From positions 287,778-351,777 of the forward strand of contig JAYFOJ010000002.1 in NCBI GenBank assembly GCA_034932745.1: DNA of 64,000 nt. The letters are read 5' to 3'. Below, piece after piece: positions 18,595-27,067 of this stretch. The DNA is from JBAYST01 sp034932745. GTDB taxonomy: Bacteria; Bacillota_I; Bacilli_A; RFN20; CAG-826. Below the pieces are notes generated by a model. The model was not told where the DNA came from, made no database searches, and saw nothing but the letters and a program-made list of their open reading frames with translations. A program made the translations under genes and the position numbers. Each line of letters opens with the position of its first letter. The stretch's first letter is position 1.

Positions 18595-19506
18595 TTATTT
18601 TAATAACTCAGAAAATTCCTTTGGTAGCGGTAATTTGAAAGTTAAAACCTTACCCGTAAAAGGATGCTTTAGCACAAGCGAATATGAATGAAGTCCTAAT
18701 CGATGAAGAGGGTTTGAAGGCTCTCCATATTTATCATCGCCTATTACCCAATGTTTTAAATCGCCGAGGTGGACTCTAATTTGATTCTTGCGACCAGAAT
18801 CAATATGAACGTCCAATAAAGAATATTTATCGTTTTCTTTCATTACTTTGTAGTGGGTCACGGATAACTTGCCATGTTTCTTATCGTTAGTAGAATACAT
18901 GAGATTTAAAGAGTTTTCTTTCAAATACGACTTGATTGTTCCTTCGCTTTGATTCATTTTTCCTTCGACGATTGCAAAGTATCCTCGATCGATAACAAGG
19001 CTATTCCAATCCTTCTGCCAGGCGTCTTTTAAAGCGGCGTTTTTTGCAACGATTAAAACTCCAGATGTATCTTCGTCTAATCTATGAACAATAAAAATAC
19101 GATTGTGTTTATCTTTTGCTTGAACATAATCGGTCAGCATTCGATATGCAGTTTTACCTTTTTCTTTGTCTGAGGCAATAGTTAAAAGTCCACTTGGCTT
19201 ATTTAAAACAATCATTTCGTCATCTTCAAAAATAATGGGTAATTTCGATTGCTTCTTTTTGTGAATTGGCGTTTTGGATATAATTACTGTATCTTCAGGA
19301 TAAAGAGTGAAATTAAACTGACTAATCGGCGCCCCATCGACCGAAACACAATGATGCGATAGTAGTCCTTTAATTGCGTTTCTTGATTGCCCCGGCATGG
19401 TTTGAATCAAAAACTCTAAAAGTTCGCATTGTTTGCGGACTTTAAACTCTTTAATGTTTTTATAATCTCTCGAGGTATTTTCGAATCTTTTCTTATTTTT
19501 ATTCAT
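18595..19506 (-). CDS. RluA family RNA pseudouridine synthase
   Basis: Converts uridine to pseudouridine in rRNA or tRNA. An N-terminal S4 RNA-binding domain (about residues 24-80) precedes the catalytic domain with HRLDEDTSG at 141-149, where D144 is the predicted nucleophile, and the GRKNQIRVH motif of the family. 303 residues is usual. The target uridine (RluC-, RluD- or YhcT-like) cannot be told from sequence alone. It overlaps the upstream membrane-protein gene by 8 nt. Confidence 0.92.
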   Translation of the reverse strand: MNKNKKRFENTSRDYKNIKEFKVRKQCELLEFLIQTMPGQSRNAIKGLLSHHCVSVDGAPISQFNFTLYPEDTVIISKTPIHKKKQSKLPIIFEDDEMIVLNKPSGLLTIASDKEKGKTAYRMLTDYVQAKDKHNRIFIVHRLDEDTSGVLIVAKNAALKDAWQKDWNSLVIDRGYFAIVEGKMNQSEGTIKSYLKENSLNLMYSTNDKKHGKLSVTHYKVMKENDKYSLLDVHIDSGRKNQIRVHLGDLKHWVIGDDKYGEPSNPLHRLGLHSYSLVLKHPFTGKVLTFKLPLPKEFSELLK

Positions 19507-20422
19507 GGTTTAGTGCTTTCAACTTTATCATTTTAATCATTCTAATTAAAGCCACAATTGAAGGAATAATGACCCATAGACCAATAATGATTAAACCAAA
19601 TGGTACTTTGATAGTGTAACCGATAGCGAATTCCCATTGCATTGATTCACTAAAGTAATATGGATTAACGAGTAACCCAATACCAACCCAGCCAAATATA
19701 ACAAATGTTAAACCGAGTAAAACGAGTAATCCTATCAATCCTCTTTTTATTTTCTTATCTTCTGGAGAATTAGTATAGATTGCGAAGATAACACCTTGAA
19801 CTGTTAGAAGCAAAAACGCTAAATAAACCGGAATCGTAAAGACGATATTAGGATCTATGTAGTTGTCGATTAAATTATTAATGCCGAATATAGCTTCGCC
19901 AAAGAAATAAGCAGCAAAGCAGATAAAGAAAGCAGATAATACGTGATATCTTTCCAATGTCCTTTTTCTTCCTTCTGTATTTTTATCTAACCGACGATTC
20001 TTGTTTGCAAGTGCAAAAAATAGTGAAGCTCCGCCGATCGATAAGAAAACAAGATTTAAAATAAATAAATCAAGAGGATAGGCAGGAGTCATCGTTCCCA
20101 CGACAAAATTCCATCCAAAGAAAAGGTATAAGTTTATCAAAATAAGTAAAAGATTAAATAATGGAATAACAATCATCGTTATGGCGTAAATCAAATTGGT
20201 TTTCCATCTTGTCGCAATCGTATCAGTGTTTGCGTATCTCCATAAAACGATGAAACTAAATAAAGGTAGCGCAAAAGTTAAAGTTGCTGGAAGCGTGTTT
20301 AAGGTACCACGACCATAATAAGTTACAATTGGTAAAGATAATCTTGTACCGTAAAACGCAGAAATAGAAGATAAAACAAATAGGATAGATAAAACAATTA
20401 TTTTTACTCTTTTGGTTTTCAT
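19499..20422 (-). CDS. Multi-pass membrane protein of unknown function
   Basis: 307 residues with about eight hydrophobic segments and no recognisable catalytic motif. The start codon overlaps the stop of the upstream phosphoesterase gene (ATGA-type overlap) and its end overlaps the pseudouridine synthase, so the three are co-transcribed. I do not recognise the family. The N-terminus, KRVKIIVLSILFVLS, could be a signal anchor. Confidence 0.7.
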   Translation of the reverse strand: MKTKRVKIIVLSILFVLSSISAFYGTRLSLPIVTYYGRGTLNTLPATLTFALPLFSFIVLWRYANTDTIATRWKTNLIYAITMIVIPLFNLLLILINLYLFFGWNFVVGTMTPAYPLDLFILNLVFLSIGGASLFFALANKNRRLDKNTEGRKRTLERYHVLSAFFICFAAYFFGEAIFGINNLIDNYIDPNIVFTIPVYLAFLLLTVQGVIFAIYTNSPEDKKIKRGLIGLLVLLGLTFVIFGWVGIGLLVNPYYFSESMQWEFAIGYTIKVPFGLIIIGLWVIIPSIVALIRMIKMIKLKALNHE

Positions 20423-21561
20423 AAATCACCTCGAGGGCTAGTCCAAACTGGACTACTTGGATCAGAACTATATGAGACGTGAATCATTTGTAAGTCAAAA
20501 TATATATCTCTTAACTCTCCGTTGACGTTGTTTTGAGTCTTATTCTCGTGAAGAGTGTAGAAACAACCGCCGATTATATCTTCATCGTGATAAATTCCTC
20601 GTCCAGTTTTCATTCCATAAATTAATCTAATCGGCCAATTAGAAACGCCTTGGTAGTGAATATCGGTATTATTGATGTGATCGTGTCCTACTCCGATTCC
20701 CACTGTCGATTTATATTGTTGCATTACTTCGACGATATTACCTTTTTGTGTTGGATTATCCCCTAATGAGACACTTTCGCGTACATCACAATAATCATCC
20801 AAGTAAGTTTTTGAATTCGGAGAAGCGGCCTTGAAATCATCAATAGCATTTTGGAAATCGAAAGTTGGGATGTGGAAAAACGCTAGTGACTTGGCAAATG
20901 TTGAATCCGTAATGGTGCTTGTGCTTAACGAATCGACATCATATCCGTTTTCTTCGAGTAAACAACGCTTATACCACTCGACTTGATCATCGTGAATAAC
21001 ATCATAACTCGTGTTGTAATACGTGTTGCTATCAAAGAAAAATAGTTGCCATTTAAGCACATCAGTATCTTTATCTCGCAAATCGACAAAGTAATTTGAA
21101 CGACCATAAACATCGTCCTGACCTCTATTACTTGGATTCTTATAAATTGAATTCTTCGCTGATAATAGTGCTTGGTTTATGTAATCACTCGAGTAAAAAC
21201 CCTGCAAATCGTGGTTGCCATAGGTAAAAGCGTACTTAATATTGAGACTGTCGAAGAACGCGATTGCTTTATCAACTATCTCGCGATTAGCGTCCATGAA
21301 ACTATCACCATTTAAAACAATCAGGTCTGGTGTCGTACCAACATTAGAAAATATTACCTTTCTAAAATATTCAAATTCTTGATTTAAATTTGATGAAGTC
21401 GACAAGTGCAAATCATTCAACTGGCAGATTGTAAAACCTTCCTTCCAATTTAAAACAGTTTTGTAATCTTCTGTTTCGTAATGAATATTACTCGGAGCAC
21501 AAGAACAAAGTAGACAACTTAGAATTGCTAAAGTAAAAAATCTTTTATTTAATTTTTCCAT
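20419..21561 (-). CDS. Metallophosphoesterase lipoprotein
   Basis: A 380-residue calcineurin-like phosphoesterase anchored outside the membrane. The N-terminus is a lipoprotein signal with the lipobox LLCSC at about residues 17-21. Metal-binding motifs follow in order: QLNDLHLS, LNGDSF, YGNHDLQ and GHDH near residue 292, the DxH, GD, GNH and GH(D)H pattern of the superfamily. Substrate unknown; lipoproteins of this kind often cleave extracellular nucleotides or phosphodiesters. Coupled to the downstream membrane-protein gene by an ATGA overlap. Confidence 0.85.
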   Translation of the reverse strand: MEKLNKRFFTLAILSCLLCSCAPSNIHYETEDYKTVLNWKEGFTICQLNDLHLSTSSNLNQEFEYFRKVIFSNVGTTPDLIVLNGDSFMDANREIVDKAIAFFDSLNIKYAFTYGNHDLQGFYSSDYINQALLSAKNSIYKNPSNRGQDDVYGRSNYFVDLRDKDTDVLKWQLFFFDSNTYYNTSYDVIHDDQVEWYKRCLLEENGYDVDSLSTSTITDSTFAKSLAFFHIPTFDFQNAIDDFKAASPNSKTYLDDYCDVRESVSLGDNPTQKGNIVEVMQQYKSTVGIGVGHDHINNTDIHYQGVSNWPIRLIYGMKTGRGIYHDEDIIGGCFYTLHENKTQNNVNGELRDIYFDLQMIHVSYSSDPSSPVWTSPRGDL

Positions 21562-21593
21562 ATATTAAGTTTAGCACACGTTTTAGTCTTAGA

Positions 21594-22484
21594 CTATTTT
21601 GCTTTTTTAACTTTATCTATAATCATTTCTGCAAAAGCTTTGCCGACATTCAATTTTGTTATTTTTTCGAACTCCTCAAAAAAAGCATTTGAGTTTATTT
21701 CGCAAAGTAATGGTCTACCATTTTCCCCAAAAAGAAAATCAATTCCGGCGTATTCAATATCTAGAAGATCCGATATCTTAAGAGCTAATTTAGAGAACTC
21801 TTCGTTCATCTTAAACTCTTTAGAAGATGATTCCTTTGAATAGTTACTGCGGTAATCGTTTGGATTAAATCTTTCAAATGCTCCGAATATTTTCTTATTA
21901 ATAACAATGCAGCGGACACTTCTTCCATAACTAGTCGTAATATATTGTTGAAAAAGGATTGGCTGGAAAGCCATTTTCTTGTATTCGCGATACAAATCTT
22001 CCTTGTTTGAGATATAAGTCATATTTTGGCCTAAAGATCCGTATACCCCTTTGATAATCATTGGGTAGCCAATTTCTTTTTCTATTTTTTCTAAAAAGGA
22101 AAAATCTGTTAGTGATTTACTATCAAAAACAAGTGGCCCCGCAATTGTCTTAGGCATCGGAATGCCATGATTTGCCAAACGGATATGAGTGAGCATCTTG
22201 TCGTCGCATAATTCAATGAAGTCAGCTTTATCAAATAAGCGATATCCTGCCCTAGTTAATAAATCGGCTAAATATCGATCTTTATCCAAGTAGATTACAA
22301 AATCATACTTATTGATTCTTAATTTAATATCGCCATTTTCGATAACAGCAAGAGTGCCGTCATTAGGCAAAACATCAATACTTACGCCTAAAAGTTTGAA
22401 CTCTTTTTCTAGTCGTTCAACCTTCTTTGAAACTTTATATGACGCGCCACCTTGTTGGCTATTAATGATAATTAATCCGTTCAT
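21594..22484 (-). CDS. RimK-like ATP-grasp ligase
   Basis: A 296-residue ATP-grasp enzyme of the RimK/GshB type, which ligates a carboxylate to an amine with ATP via an acylphosphate. Visible: the N-terminal pre-ATP-grasp domain, PMIIKGVYGSLGQ for the ATP-binding loop, and the metal-binding C-terminus with EYAGIDFLF followed by LLCEINSNAFF (the E..N pair). Substrate unknown; related proteins add glutamate to proteins or make small peptides. TATAAT lies 8 nt before the ATG with no Shine-Dalgarno, suggesting leaderless expression. Confidence 0.85.
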   Translation of the reverse strand: MNGLIIINSQQGGASYKVSKKVERLEKEFKLLGVSIDVLPNDGTLAVIENGDIKLRINKYDFVIYLDKDRYLADLLTRAGYRLFDKADFIELCDDKMLTHIRLANHGIPMPKTIAGPLVFDSKSLTDFSFLEKIEKEIGYPMIIKGVYGSLGQNMTYISNKEDLYREYKKMAFQPILFQQYITTSYGRSVRCIVINKKIFGAFERFNPNDYRSNYSKESSSKEFKMNEEFSKLALKISDLLDIEYAGIDFLFGENGRPLLCEINSNAFFEEFEKITKLNVGKAFAEMIIDKVKKAK

Positions 22485-22492
22485 GATGAAAT

Positions 22493-22498
22493 ATTATA
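22493..22498 (-). promoter_or_regulatory. -10 element giving a leaderless RimK-like transcript
   Basis: Minus-strand TATAAT 8 nt before the start codon at 22484. A weak -35-like AATACA sits 17 nt upstream (22516-22521). Confidence 0.55.
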
Positions 22499-22534
22499 AA
22501 ACAAAAAAAGATAAATGTATTCTTTGGCGTTAAG

Positions 22535-22858
22535 TTATTGCAACGATAATGTTATCTGCATGCAACCATAATCAAGACCATTGCTCGTCTCTTTTTTAAT
22601 GATTTCACCAAATGTTTGACTCTTTTTTAAATCGATGACAAACACAGTATCAAGATGACGCATTTGCACACTATTACTATTGATTTTTACGACCACAAAA
22701 TCTTTAAAAGCACTTAAAGGGTATTCGAATGAAGACATATCAATGGCACCTAAAACAGGCTTAATAAAAACCCACTTTTCAATATGTTCGTTGTGGATTG
22801 TGGCTTCCGCTTTTATAAGAATACTTTTATCAAACTCAATTTTATTTTTGGTCTTCAT
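22535..22858 (-). CDS. Small soluble protein of unknown function
   Basis: 107 residues, no transmembrane segment, predicted mixed beta/alpha. I recognise no family. It begins 17 nt inside the end of the Gx transporter gene, so it is the last gene of the Rnf-linked transcript. The start codon is preceded only by a weak purine stretch. A short protein coded this tightly behind the flavinylation genes may be an accessory factor, but there is no motif to say so. Confidence 0.6.
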   Translation of the reverse strand: MKTKNKIEFDKSILIKAEATIHNEHIEKWVFIKPVLGAIDMSSFEYPLSAFKDFVVVKINSNSVQMRHLDTVFVIDLKKSQTFGEIIKKETSNGLDYGCMQITLSLQ

Positions 22859-23381
22859 TTTTATTATTCCAAGTCGCTTTTTGTCGCTCTATTACTTTAC
22901 TATCAATTATTCTTTTAGCAATAATACCCGTTAGTATACCTGTACCAAGTGATATTAAAATTAAAATTGGAAGATAATAAAAAGCACTTGCGGTATATAA
23001 GAAAATTGCCGCTACGATAATTTGACCGGCACTATGAAAAATGGCACCAAAAATTGAAACACCGATAATCGAGAACTTCTTAAAGGCGAGTTTTACCAAA
23101 ATCATTACTAATAAAGATAAAACTGCGCCGGATAATGACATTGCAAATCCAATTTGAAATATTTTGCCACGCAATAAAGCGGCAATATAAACTCTAACTA
23201 AGTCGACAAAAATTGCTTCTTTGATTCCTAATTCATAAATAACTAACAGAATGACAATATTCGCTAATCCTAATTTGAATCCAGGAATACCAATCGATGG
23301 AATAAAACTTTCGACATATGACAAAACAATGGCGATAGCCGTTAATACTCCAATCATCGTCATTTTCTTGACGTTTTTCAT
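22842..23381 (-). CDS. Gx transporter family protein (HepS-component-I-like)
   Basis: 179-residue membrane protein of the Gx_transp family, often annotated as heptaprenyl diphosphate synthase component I. It opens with a TMIGVLTAIAIVLSYVESF helix rich in small residues, followed by GIPGFKLGLANIV, a family-typical motif, and about five further hydrophobic segments. It looks like the substrate-binding subunit of an ECF-type system. Its start overlaps the stop of the NusG-II gene (ATGA). In many Bacillota this pair accompanies apbE and Rnf genes, so a role in quinone or redox-cofactor supply is inferred. Confidence 0.8.
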   Translation of the reverse strand: MKNVKKMTMIGVLTAIAIVLSYVESFIPSIGIPGFKLGLANIVILLVIYELGIKEAIFVDLVRVYIAALLRGKIFQIGFAMSLSGAVLSLLVMILVKLAFKKFSIIGVSIFGAIFHSAGQIIVAAIFLYTASAFYYLPILILISLGTGILTGIIAKRIIDSKVIERQKATWNNKNEDQK

Positions 23382-23806
23382 CTTCCAACCTCGATGTCGT
23401 TGATCGAATTGGAACTAACAACAATGATGTAAACACCATTGTAAGCACAAATAATCGGATGATTGGTTTCAGTAACATATCCTTCATTGACACAATCTTG
23501 ATGTGGGCAATTCGATTCAATTACCGCGATTGCATTGTGCTTTACACTAATCGTTAGTGTTCCGTTTATTCCTTGAATATCAAAGTGTCTTTCGTTTGTT
23601 TCTTCGCTAAGATTCACTTGTTGAATTAGTGTATCTCTGACATATATTGACGCAGACAAATCATCGGTCGCTTTGTTAAATGCGAATATCAAAAGAGCGC
23701 CAATAGCAACAGACGCAATTAAAAGAATAAGAATAATGTCATATCGATATTTGAGAAAGAGGTTTTTAATGGTACATAACCTCCAATCCGTTAGTCTGGT
23801 AGACAA
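23378..23806 (-). CDS. NusG domain II-containing membrane-anchored protein
   Basis: One N-terminal transmembrane helix (about residues 24-45) followed by an extracytoplasmic NusG-II-type beta domain with the CPHQDC and ICAYNG cysteine segments. Proteins like this sit next to Gx transporters and ApbE and are thought to take part in extracytoplasmic redox work. The start is uncertain: a TTG at 23806 gives a 41-nt overlap with apbE, while the only good GGAGG site lies 9 nt before an ATT codon (about 23770), just after the region where apbE ends. No ATG start is available upstream of the helix. Confidence 0.75.
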   Translation of the reverse strand: MSTRLTDWRLCTIKNLFLKYRYDIILILLIASVAIGALLIFAFNKATDDLSASIYVRDTLIQQVNLSEETNERHFDIQGINGTLTISVKHNAIAVIESNCPHQDCVNEGYVTETNHPIICAYNGVYIIVVSSNSINDIEVGR

Positions 23807-24722
23807 CTTCAGAATCTTTCATCGCCAAAATCTTTAACGAATATGCATTTTCGTATTCCGGAAACGATGTTACTGGTAAAAGTGTTAATGTCGTCGACAA
23901 AATATCTAAAATTGCAGGATCACTTCCAATTAAAATTACCATGTCCTGTTCGGTTTTCGCTTCACCTGTAAAAGGATTGATGATATGAGAATAAGTTTGA
24001 TCGTCTATTGTTACTTCTTGCTCAAAAATAGATGATGTTCCATAAGCACAATTCTTTGATTGGAAGTAGCCATTATTGATTTGGTCTATGCCAACGTTAA
24101 AGAATCCATCTCCAGTATTCTTTTCCCCGAGAAGTAATGATGATCTACCGCCATCGATGAGGTAATGAGTTATGCTATGGCTAATTAAATACTCTTTAAT
24201 TCTTCCTAGTGTATATCCTTTTGCAACGGCACCTAAGTCAATAGTGGCGTCACCATTTATTTTTACCATGTTTCCACTTATTGATAGCGAAGAATTGTTC
24301 ATTTCTGCAATGCATGTTTGAATGCTTTCGCTCGATGGAGTAACGTTATTATTTAAAGATGTCTTCCACAAATTAGATAAGTTCCCAATAAGAGGATTAA
24401 AATATCCATTTGTTTCTTCTTTCATCTGATTAGATAAATTCAAAATCGAAATGATATCATTAGAAACTTCTATGTAGTCGGACGCATGATTTATATCGTA
24501 AATATTATTTAATTCGTCGTAATGCTTGTAAGCATCGAATTCCTTATCTAGATTCAAAACAATATTAGATAGATTGTCCAAATCGGCATTCGTTCCCTCA
24601 AACAATTTAATCGTAAAAAAAGAAGTATCAAATACATATAAGTTTTTAATGTAGGTGGTATTTCCGCAACTTGTTAACGAAATCGTTAGCAGGAGAAACG
24701 GAAAAATGAATTTCTGTTTCAT
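23766..24722 (-). CDS. apbE: FAD:protein FMN transferase ApbE, lipoprotein
   Basis: Attaches FMN covalently to threonine in RnfG and RnfD. It has a lipoprotein signal (lipobox SLTSC, about 15-19), the ATIDLGAVAKGY FAD/magnesium segment, YLIDGGRSS and a HIINPFTGE metal-binding motif near the C-terminus; 318 residues is typical. Located just after rnfB in the same operon as its two predicted substrates, which strongly supports the role. Acts on the outer face of the membrane. Confidence 0.93.
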   Translation of the reverse strand: MKQKFIFPFLLLTISLTSCGNTTYIKNLYVFDTSFFTIKLFEGTNADLDNLSNIVLNLDKEFDAYKHYDELNNIYDINHASDYIEVSNDIISILNLSNQMKEETNGYFNPLIGNLSNLWKTSLNNNVTPSSESIQTCIAEMNNSSLSISGNMVKINGDATIDLGAVAKGYTLGRIKEYLISHSITHYLIDGGRSSLLLGEKNTGDGFFNVGIDQINNGYFQSKNCAYGTSSIFEQEVTIDDQTYSHIINPFTGEAKTEQDMVILIGSDPAILDILSTTLTLLPVTSFPEYENAYSLKILAMKDSEVVYQTNGLEVMYH

Positions 24723-24723
24723 A

Positions 24724-25044
24724 CTAAATATGAACCTTAACTTTTGATCCGTCTTCGTTTGGATGCTCGTCTAAATATTGAATTATTGGCTTAAAGTTTA
24801 CATCTGGCTTTCCAGGTTTGCATTTTGATAAAGTGTCTTCTTTTCCTTTAACAATAGCCTCGGCCATCGCGTTGCATCCAGCGTATCCACACGCTCCACA
24901 ATTATAATTAGGAAGTAAAGCTTCTACTTCTTTTATTCTCTTGTCTTCTTTGATGGCAAAAATCACCGCTGCAACAGCAAGACCTAGACCAAGGATTAAA
25001 CCAAGACCGGCCAAAATAAGAACAGCCCATAAAATCGTAATCAT
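24724..25044 (-). CDS. rnfB: Rnf complex subunit B, short form without ferredoxin domain
   Basis: A 106-residue protein with one N-terminal transmembrane helix (about 3-30) and the four-cysteine Fe-S module NCGACGYAGC followed by a fourth cysteine in SKCKPG (about residues 47-80). It ends there. Usual RnfB proteins are 190-330 residues and carry two or more further 4Fe-4S clusters that accept electrons from ferredoxin; these are missing. The coding frame ends cleanly before apbE, so this looks like a true short form. The ATG at 25044 overlaps the preceding stop (TAATG) behind GGAGG. Confidence 0.85.
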   Translation of the reverse strand: MITILWAVLILAGLGLILGLGLAVAAVIFAIKEDKRIKEVEALLPNYNCGACGYAGCNAMAEAIVKGKEDTLSKCKPGKPDVNFKPIIQYLDEHPNEDGSKVKVHI

Positions 25045-25247
25045 TAGTTTTCCTCCTTTTTGTGATTCTTCTTGATTGAGCATTGCGCGTTAGTGCAAGA
25101 TGAACACTTTTCGCTATCGATTAAATCTTCACAACCCTTTGGGGTCGGAGTTTTTTGATACATTACAAATGTCACAACAAAAGTGACCAACAAGGCTAAA
25201 AGAACAACAATTGCGATTATTAAATATACCCAAGATGGCAAAACCAT
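25044..25247 (-). CDS. Small cysteine-containing membrane protein inside the Rnf operon
   Basis: 67 residues: one transmembrane helix (about 8-30) and a short tail with four cysteines spaced CxxxxxxxxCxxCxxxxC (about residues 39-56). I recognise no family for certain; small FeoB-associated Cys proteins have a similar look. It is locked between rnfA and the short rnfB, sharing a one-base stop/start overlap with rnfB. The cysteines could hold a cluster and compensate for the missing RnfB domain, which is inference. Confidence 0.7.
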   Translation of the reverse strand: MVLPSWVYLIIAIVVLLALLVTFVVTFVMYQKTPTPKGCEDLIDSEKCSSCTNAQCSIKKNHKKEEN

Positions 25248-25248
25248 A

Positions 25249-25836
25249 CTAACCTACAATCCCCATTAGTCCCATAAACGCAAGACTCATTAAAGCGGCA
25301 GTAATAAGCGCTATCGGTGTGCCTTTTAATGCCTTTGGAACATTCATCGCATCTAATCTATTTCTAATGCATGCGAAGATAAAAATTACTAATAAGAAGC
25401 CAAGAGAAGTGCCAATGGCATTAGCTAAAGATGGCAAAAAATCCATCGCGCGATCAGTGTTTCCTTGTACCACGCCTAAAACAGCACAGTTTGTAGTAAT
25501 AAGCGGTAAATATATTCCTAAGTTACGATATAGTGTAGGAGAGTATTTTTTAATGATTAACGCGACAAATTGAACCAATGAGGCGATTACAAGAATATAT
25601 GCAACGGTGTCCATATAAGGAATACCAGCGGGTACTAAAACATATGTATATAATGGCCAACAAACACAAGTGGCTAAAACGATGACAAAAGTCACTGCAA
25701 TTCCCATTCCTAAAGATGATTGGACGCGTTTAGACACTCCTAAAAACGGACAAATGCCATAGAATCTAGAAAGAACAACGTTGTCGATCAGCATTCCTGA
25801 TACGATTGCTAAAAGGAAAGAAATAAAGTAGTTCAT
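25249..25836 (-). CDS. rnfA: Rnf complex subunit A
   Basis: 195-residue membrane subunit with six predicted helices, homologous to RnfE. The NVVLSRFYGICPFLGVSK and TTNCAVLGV segments carry conserved cysteines that in RnfA/NqrE bind a membrane-embedded 2Fe-2S cluster. Overlaps rnfE by 4 nt. Part of the operon rnfC-D-G-E-A-(small)-B. Confidence 0.95.
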   Translation of the reverse strand: MNYFISFLLAIVSGMLIDNVVLSRFYGICPFLGVSKRVQSSLGMGIAVTFVIVLATCVCWPLYTYVLVPAGIPYMDTVAYILVIASLVQFVALIIKKYSPTLYRNLGIYLPLITTNCAVLGVVQGNTDRAMDFLPSLANAIGTSLGFLLVIFIFACIRNRLDAMNVPKALKGTPIALITAALMSLAFMGLMGIVG

Positions 25837-26549
25837 TTTTCATCCCCCGTTTGCGCTTTTGCCTGACTAGCAGCTTTTAATAATCTGGCTTTGACCTCTG
25901 CTTTTTCTTTCTTGCGATTCTCGATAAAAGCGATAGTTGCAAGAATAAGTCCGAAGACGATAAAGGCACCTACAGGTGTAGTGAAAATCGATATCGAAAA
26001 GTCAAATCCTGTACCTTTTAATATCGGCAAAACCGTGAGTGGAATAAATGTGAATATTCTTCCAAAAGTAATTGCACCCGTGCCGATTACTTCTCTAATT
26101 AGTGAAATTGAAAGCAGCGCAATCATATATCCGATTCCCATACCAAGAGCGTCTAAAAAAGAATCGAAGACACCGTGATTAGAAGCATAGGATTCTGCTC
26201 TTCCTAGAACGATGCAATTGACGACAATTAAAGAAATAAAAACACCCAGGGTCGAATATAACTCTGGTAAATAAGCATTGGTAAACATTTTTACTACCGT
26301 CACAAAAGACGCAATAATAACGATGTACGCTGGGGTTTTAATTTCTTCTGGTATTAGTTTTCTTAATAAGGAAATAAGAACATTAGAACAAATCAAAACG
26401 ATGATAAAAAGAAAGCCCATTCCAATCGCGGATTCGATTGTTTTTGTCGTCGCTAAAGCTGGGCAGGTTCCTAAAACAGAAACAAACAATGGATTTTCTT
26501 TCCAAATCCCTTTAAGAAAATTATCTTTTTTAGATGTTTTCTCCATCAT
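25833..26549 (-). CDS. rnfE: Rnf complex subunit E
   Basis: 238-residue membrane subunit paralogous to RnfA, with FVSVLGTCPALATTK and VVNCIVLGRAES carrying the cysteines expected for the intramembrane cluster. Six helices and a charged Lys/Glu/Ala-rich C-terminal tail (about 205-238). Start has a GGAAAGG site and overlaps rnfG by 4 nt. Confidence 0.95.
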   Translation of the reverse strand: MMEKTSKKDNFLKGIWKENPLFVSVLGTCPALATTKTIESAIGMGFLFIIVLICSNVLISLLRKLIPEEIKTPAYIVIIASFVTVVKMFTNAYLPELYSTLGVFISLIVVNCIVLGRAESYASNHGVFDSFLDALGMGIGYMIALLSISLIREVIGTGAITFGRIFTFIPLTVLPILKGTGFDFSISIFTTPVGAFIVFGLILATIAFIENRKKEKAEVKARLLKAASQAKAQTGDEK

Positions 26550-27067
26550 TGAAGACCTTTCCTATTCTTGTAGAAATCTTGAGCCGCAACCGCCATATTT
26601 TTAACCAATGTCGCTCCTTTTGTTGCCCCACATTGAACGTCATCTAAAGCTCTAGTGCCGTCGTTATACTCAGCGACATATTGATTGACATAAACCGCAT
26701 ATGATTCTGTGTTAGTTATTAAATATATTTTACCGACTGAGCCATCGATTTTAATACCGACAATCATCGAAATCGATCCATAACTATTAGAACCGCTAGT
26801 CTTAAAGACATCTCCGACTTCGTTTCCACTAACTTTTGCCGTCCAATAAGATGCTAAGTAAGTTTGATTTTCTACTTGGGTTTCTGATGAAAAAGTTGCA
26901 TTATCGCCAAAAACCTTCTGAAGAAGCTTAGTGGTTTCATCATCGACATTGCTTTCGAGAATTGGCGCGGTTATATAGTGTGCTATACCAATAACTCCTG
27001 CGCTTGCACCGGCGATAAGGCAAAGAGTCAAGGCAGTAATAATGTATTTCTTAATATTTGGTTTCAT
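26546..27067 (-). CDS. rnfG: Rnf complex subunit G (FMN-binding)
   Basis: 173-residue subunit with one N-terminal transmembrane helix (about 8-30) and an extracytoplasmic FMN-binding domain. The FMN-carrying motif reads DVQCGATKGATLV, where canonical RnfG/NqrC has SGAT followed by TS; the GAT threonine is kept while Ser is replaced by Cys and the following Ser position by Gly/Ala. ApbE, encoded downstream, would load the FMN. The start at 27067 overlaps the rnfD stop (ATGA) behind GGAGGAG; an upstream in-frame start exists but lies deep in rnfD. Confidence 0.9.
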   Translation of the reverse strand: MKPNIKKYIITALTLCLIAGASAGVIGIAHYITAPILESNVDDETTKLLQKVFGDNATFSSETQVENQTYLASYWTAKVSGNEVGDVFKTSGSNSYGSISMIVGIKIDGSVGKIYLITNTESYAVYVNQYVAEYNDGTRALDDVQCGATKGATLVKNMAVAAQDFYKNRKGLQ

